This document shows, in pieces, positions 30,144 through 32,891 of a stretch of 32,891 nt of DNA. The notes beneath the pieces were generated by a model that saw only the letters and a program-made list of their open reading frames with translations, was not told where the DNA came from and ran no database searches. Every line of letters starts with the position of its first letter. The first letter of the stretch is position 1. Source of the stretch: Clostridia bacterium (GTDB lineage Bacteria > Bacillota > Clostridia > Christensenellales > Borkfalkiaceae); contig JAFTSI010000004.1 in NCBI GenBank assembly GCA_017467345.1, positions 1 to 32,891 of the forward strand, in the 5' to 3' direction. Position numbers and translations under genes: made by a program.

Positions 30144-31957
30144 TTTAGTCCTTCTTTAGTTAATAAATCCATAATCGCTTGCGCGTGAGTTTCGCCTATG
30201 CCCTCTACTTGCATAAGTTCACTTTTCGTAGCCTTTGCAATTCCACTAATATCTTTAAACCTTTCAATAAGCAATGCAATCTTTTTCTTGCCAACACCCT
30301 TTACCCCGTCAAGCACCGAAGATAACGCGCGCTTGCCACGAAGTTCACGGTGGAAAGTGATTGCAAACCTATGCGCCTCGTCACGAATACGAATAAGCAC
30401 TTTCAAACTTTCATCACTCTTTTCAAGCCTAATAGGTTCACTACTATAAAGCGTATAAATCTCTTCTTCCTTTTCGGCAAGGGCAATAAGGTCAATATCG
30501 GTTATGCCGTGGCTGTCAAAAATCTCTTTAACGGCAGAAAGTTGACCTTTACCACCGTCAATAATAACAAGGTCGGGTTTAGCGAACTTTTCAGGGTCGG
30601 TTATTAAGCGATTTAGCCTGCGCTCCATCATTTCTTGGTGCGCCCTAAAATCATCTGCCCCCTCAAAGGTTTTTATTTTAAACCTGCGATATAGGTCGGC
30701 TTGTTTTTCGCCGTCAATAAACACAACCATACTTCCAACCTTATCTACACCACTAATGTTAGATATGTCAAAGCATTCCATACGCTTAGGATACCTTTTA
30801 AGGCTTAAAATATCCTTTAATCTTTCGCAGGCATTAACCGTCATATCGTTTTTGTGCTTAATTTTAGAAACGGCAACGGCAAGGTGTTCGCTTGCGTTTT
30901 TATAAGCCATATTCGCAAGGTGCTTTTTAACACCTTGTTTTGGACAATGTATTACCGTTTTTTCGTTAAGCGTATTTTTTAGGTATTCTTCTAAAACTGA
31001 TGTGTTAGAAACTTCTTGGTCAAGAATTATTTCTTCGGGTAGTTCTACACCCTTTTTATAATACCTTAAAATAAACTCTGAAATTATATCTTCGCTTGAA
31101 ACGGCAGAAGTAAAGGCAAAGTTTTTAGAGCCTACCATTTTGCCCTTTCTAACGATTAGTAAACTTATAGCAGAATATAATCCGTTATCATCACTTGCAA
31201 TAATATCGGCATCAATAAACTTATTTAAAACGGTTATGCGTTTAAGGGCGATATTTTTAAGGCTTTCAAGTTTTTCTTTGTATTTAATAGCAAGTTCAAA
31301 TTCTTCATTTTCTGCCGATAAAAGCATTTTTTCTTCAAGCAGTTTTTCGGCATAATCGGTATCGCCGTTAAGAAAGGCTATTGCCCCTTCTACCCTTTTT
31401 CTATACTCATCTTCTGTTATGAGTTTTGCGCAAGGCGCGTGGCATTTTTTAATGTGATAATTTAAACACGGCTTATCGGCTTTTTCACCAAGCGTGCGAA
31501 CGCACGGCCTAACATTAAAGGCAAGATACAAAATCTCTAAAACGCTATTAACCGAAACACCACCCATATACGGACCAAAATATTTAGCCCCGTCTTTTAA
31601 AATCTTTCTGGTAATCTTAAAGGTAGGATACCTTTCTTTAAGGTTGATTTTTAAGTATGGATAGGTTTTATCATCTTTAAGTAAAATATTATACCTTGGC
31701 TTGTGCTTTTTAATAAGCGTGTTTTCAAGCGATAAGGCATCAACTTCACTTTGGGCGATTATATACGAAAAGTCGGCAACATTAGAAACCATCGCCATAA
31801 CTTTATCAGTTTTGACGCTGTTAAAAAAATATTGCCTAACCCTATTTTTAAGGTTTTTGGCTTTGCCAACATATATGATTTGCCCTTCGGCATTTTGCAT
31901 AATATATACGCCGGGGTTTTCGGGCAAATGTTTTAACTTTTCTTTTAAAAGGTCCAT
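30140..31957 (-). CDS. uvrC: Excinuclease ABC subunit C
   Basis: The product is 605 aa, full length. UvrC makes both incisions in nucleotide excision repair after UvrAB loading. The GIY-YIG domain is at 14-95 (PGVYIM, IYVGKAKNLKNRV), followed by a Cys-containing linker, a UVR UvrB-binding motif (about 200-235), the second RNase H-like nuclease domain (DISNISG, VIIDGGKGQLSA) and C-terminal helix-hairpin-helices (GVKGVGKKK, VEGIGETHA). No ribosome binding site precedes the ATG. The promoter puts the mRNA start at or within a base or two of it. Confidence 0.96.
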   Translation of the reverse strand: MDLLKEKLKHLPENPGVYIMQNAEGQIIYVGKAKNLKNRVRQYFFNSVKTDKVMAMVSNVADFSYIIAQSEVDALSLENTLIKKHKPRYNILLKDDKTYPYLKINLKERYPTFKITRKILKDGAKYFGPYMGGVSVNSVLEILYLAFNVRPCVRTLGEKADKPCLNYHIKKCHAPCAKLITEDEYRKRVEGAIAFLNGDTDYAEKLLEEKMLLSAENEEFELAIKYKEKLESLKNIALKRITVLNKFIDADIIASDDNGLYSAISLLIVRKGKMVGSKNFAFTSAVSSEDIISEFILRYYKKGVELPEEIILDQEVSNTSVLEEYLKNTLNEKTVIHCPKQGVKKHLANMAYKNASEHLAVAVSKIKHKNDMTVNACERLKDILSLKRYPKRMECFDISNISGVDKVGSMVVFIDGEKQADLYRRFKIKTFEGADDFRAHQEMMERRLNRLITDPEKFAKPDLVIIDGGKGQLSAVKEIFDSHGITDIDLIALAEKEEEIYTLYSSEPIRLEKSDESLKVLIRIRDEAHRFAITFHRELRGKRALSSVLDGVKGVGKKKIALLIERFKDISGIAKATKSELMQVEGIGETHAQAIMDLLTKEGLK

Positions 31958-31963
31958 TTAAGT

Positions 31964-31992
31964 ATTATAACTTATTTATCGCCAAATCGCAA
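31964..31992 (-). promoter_or_regulatory. uvrC operon promoter, probably yielding leaderless mRNA
   Basis: On the minus strand TTGCGA (31987-31992), 17 bp, TATAAT (31964-31969). The -10 ends 6 bp before the uvrC ATG (31957), so the expected start site coincides with the start codon. Confidence 0.75.
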
Positions 31993-31996
31993 GCCC

Positions 31997-32332
31997 TTAA
32001 TACCCCAAAAACTCCACTCCTTTCAAAAGAACTTCGTTAAGTGTTTCGTTCCTTAACGAATAAAACACCACCTTGCCTTGCCTACGCGTTTTTACTGCGT
32101 TTAGATTTTTAAGTAACCGAAGTTGATGCGACACGGTGGTTTGGTTAAGTTTAAGCACCTTTGATATATCGCTAACACACATTTCGCTAATCGCCAAAGC
32201 ACTTATCATACGAAGCCTTGTGTAATCGCTAAATATAGAAAAAAAGCAAACTAATTCTTCAAGCACTTCGCCTGTTGGAATATAGTCGTCCATAAGCGAC
32301 CTTAAACCGTTATCAATTAAAACTTCTTGCAT
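31997..32332 (-). CDS. ArsR/SmtB-family transcriptional regulator
   Basis: The product is 111 aa with a winged helix-turn-helix: FSDYTRLRMISAL, CVSDISKVLKLNQTTVSHQLRLLK (about 52-75), then the wing RRQGKVVFYSL. In metal-sensing relatives the alpha-3 motif is ELCVCD; here it is EMCVSD, with one of the two Cys replaced by Ser, so the metal ligands may differ or be lost. AAGGGGG precedes the ATG, and a palindrome upstream is a likely self-operator. No metal transporter is adjacent; the divergent 51-aa peptide gene may be a target. Confidence 0.88.
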   Translation of the reverse strand: MQEVLIDNGLRSLMDDYIPTGEVLEELVCFFSIFSDYTRLRMISALAISEMCVSDISKVLKLNQTTVSHQLRLLKNLNAVKTRRQGKVVFYSLRNETLNEVLLKGVEFLGY

Positions 32333-32346
32333 AATTCCCCCTTAAT

Positions 32347-32368
32347 AAATGTATATATGAATACATTT
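32347..32368. promoter_or_regulatory. Palindromic operator upstream of ArsR-family gene
   Basis: AAATGTAT-ATATGA-ATACATTT, an 8-6-8 perfect inverted repeat 15 bp upstream of the ArsR start. Its position and form fit an ArsR/SmtB autoregulatory site. It lies about 85 bp from the divergent small peptide gene. Confidence 0.6.
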
Positions 32369-32452
32369 TAATATTAAAGCATAAAAGTATTTTAAGTAGT
32401 TTTATCGCATAAAGTATAAAAAGGTCGTAATTTATAATTTAAGGAGGTAAAA

Positions 32453-32608
32453 ATGAATAGTAGTAGCATTACATTAATTGCCTTACTATTATTGCTAACG
32501 GCTGGAAACACCATTAGCACCACGCAACTATTGCTTTTGCTTGCGTTATTATCTACCACGGCTTGTGGCTGTTTATGTGGTAATAATGGAAACTCTACGG
32601 TAGTATAA
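32453..32608 (+). CDS. 51-aa hydrophobic Cys-rich peptide
   Basis: The ATG is preceded by AAGGAGG at 32441-32447, a near-perfect ribosome binding site with 5-nt spacing. The peptide has two Leu-rich stretches (ITLIALLLLL and LLLLLALLS), the second followed by TTACGCLCGNNG with three Cys residues in five positions, then a short polar tail. It could be a small membrane peptide, a lipid-modified peptide (the residues before the first Cys, TTAC, are a poor lipobox) or a metal-binding one. TATAAA (32415-32420) with TTAAGT (32392-32397) is a weak promoter candidate. A terminator follows directly. I recognise no family. Confidence 0.65.
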   Translation: MNSSSITLIALLLLLTAGNTISTTQLLLLLALLSTTACGCLCGNNGNSTVV

Positions 32609-32618
32609 CACACGAAAA

Positions 32619-32643
32619 AAAGGCGGGCTTTTAGCCCGCCTTT
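32619..32643. terminator. Bidirectional terminator after 51-aa peptide gene
   Basis: Stem AAAGGCGGGCT / AGCCCGCCTTT with loop TTT, followed by AATTTTT. It serves both the peptide gene and the converging YccF-like gene. Confidence 0.9.
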
Positions 32644-32662
32644 AATTTTTTATTTTGTTTTA

Positions 32663-32891
32663 TTATTTAATGTTGTTTCCGTAAAATGAATAGCCGTTTT
32701 TCGCAACTTCTTTGCTTACTATTTCTGCTCCAAATGGGCAAGCCAAATAAGTGGCAATTTTTATAAATTGCAAACCAAACGGTATGCCTATAACGGTTAT
32801 GCAAAGCACAAAGCCTAAAAGTAAAAAGGTTATGCCAAGTTCAAAGCCACCAAAAAGCATAAACAAGGTGTTAAAAATGGGGCTATCATCA
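32663..32891 (-). CDS. YccF-domain membrane protein (C-terminal part, cut by window edge)
   Basis: At least 75 codons are open to the window edge. The product has a hydrophobic segment LFGGFELGITFLLLGFVLC followed by the family signature ITVIGIPFGLQFIKIA and CPFGAEIV. YccF-domain proteins are small inner-membrane proteins of unknown function. The N-terminal start lies beyond 32891, so the in-frame TTG at 32866 should not be taken as the start. Confidence 0.82.
   Translation of the reverse strand, partial: DDSPIFNTLFMLFGGFELGITFLLLGFVLCITVIGIPFGLQFIKIATYLACPFGAEIVSKEVAKNGYSFYGNNIK

Noticed and set aside
32392..32613. Minus-strand 73-aa frame
   Set aside because: It is antisense to the 51-aa peptide gene, which has the far better ribosome binding site and terminator.

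Overview
The window looks like a chromosomal segment of a low-GC Gram-positive bacterium, most likely an uncultured gut-type Clostridia lineage. The reasons are A+T-rich DNA, purine-rich ribosome binding sites, sigma-A-type promoters with 17-bp spacers, the lon-engB gene order known from Bacillota, a YwlG/DUF436 protein and a DUF6062 protein, and lipoprotein signals. The placement is an inference. The standard genetic code is used, with TAA, TAG and TGA all acting as stops.

Layout. 1-494 (-): 5' part of a 23S rRNA gene with its own promoter and no 16S gene upstream. 945-1493: ywlG-like gene. 1603-5402: an accessory island holding a predicted toxin-immunity pair, then a predicted restriction-modification locus (EcoRI-family methylase, DUF262-HNH nuclease, divergent XRE regulator with two palindromic operators). 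Each module is bracketed by copies of one terminator sequence. 5418-8493 (-): CofE-like ligase and phosphohexomutase. 8717-9254 (+): six tRNA genes with a strong promoter and terminator, followed by partial copies of the last tRNA's 3' end. 9469-12157: SGNH hydrolase (+), then uraA-upp (-) for uracil salvage.

12232-16561 is the most unusual part. A 205-bp direct repeat containing the promoter and first 49 codons of a GH2 glycosidase gene flanks a 3.9-kb cassette. The cassette holds a WYL-domain regulator (+) divergent from an operon (-) for a soluble FtsH-derived AAA+ ATPase, whose zinc-protease motif is lost and which carries an Asp-rich insert, plus two paralogous proteins of unknown family. 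The left repeat copy is a decayed fragment. I propose this cassette as a candidate undescribed system, possibly in defence or stress; that function is inference.

16416-19544 (+): the intact GH2 gene, a PlsC-like acyltransferase and a small membrane protein. 19582-21344 (-): an orphan phage baseplate-like protein with a small partner. 21479-25018 (-): a large lipoprotein, tRNA-Thr, a patatin and an alpha/beta hydrolase. 25144-25821 (+): DUF6062. 25864-31957 (-): a housekeeping operon, uvrC (probably leaderless) - HAD phosphatase - lon - engB - Cys/His-rich lipoprotein. 31997-32891: an ArsR regulator with a palindromic operator, a 51-aa hydrophobic Cys-rich peptide, and the C-terminal part of a YccF-domain protein running off the window.
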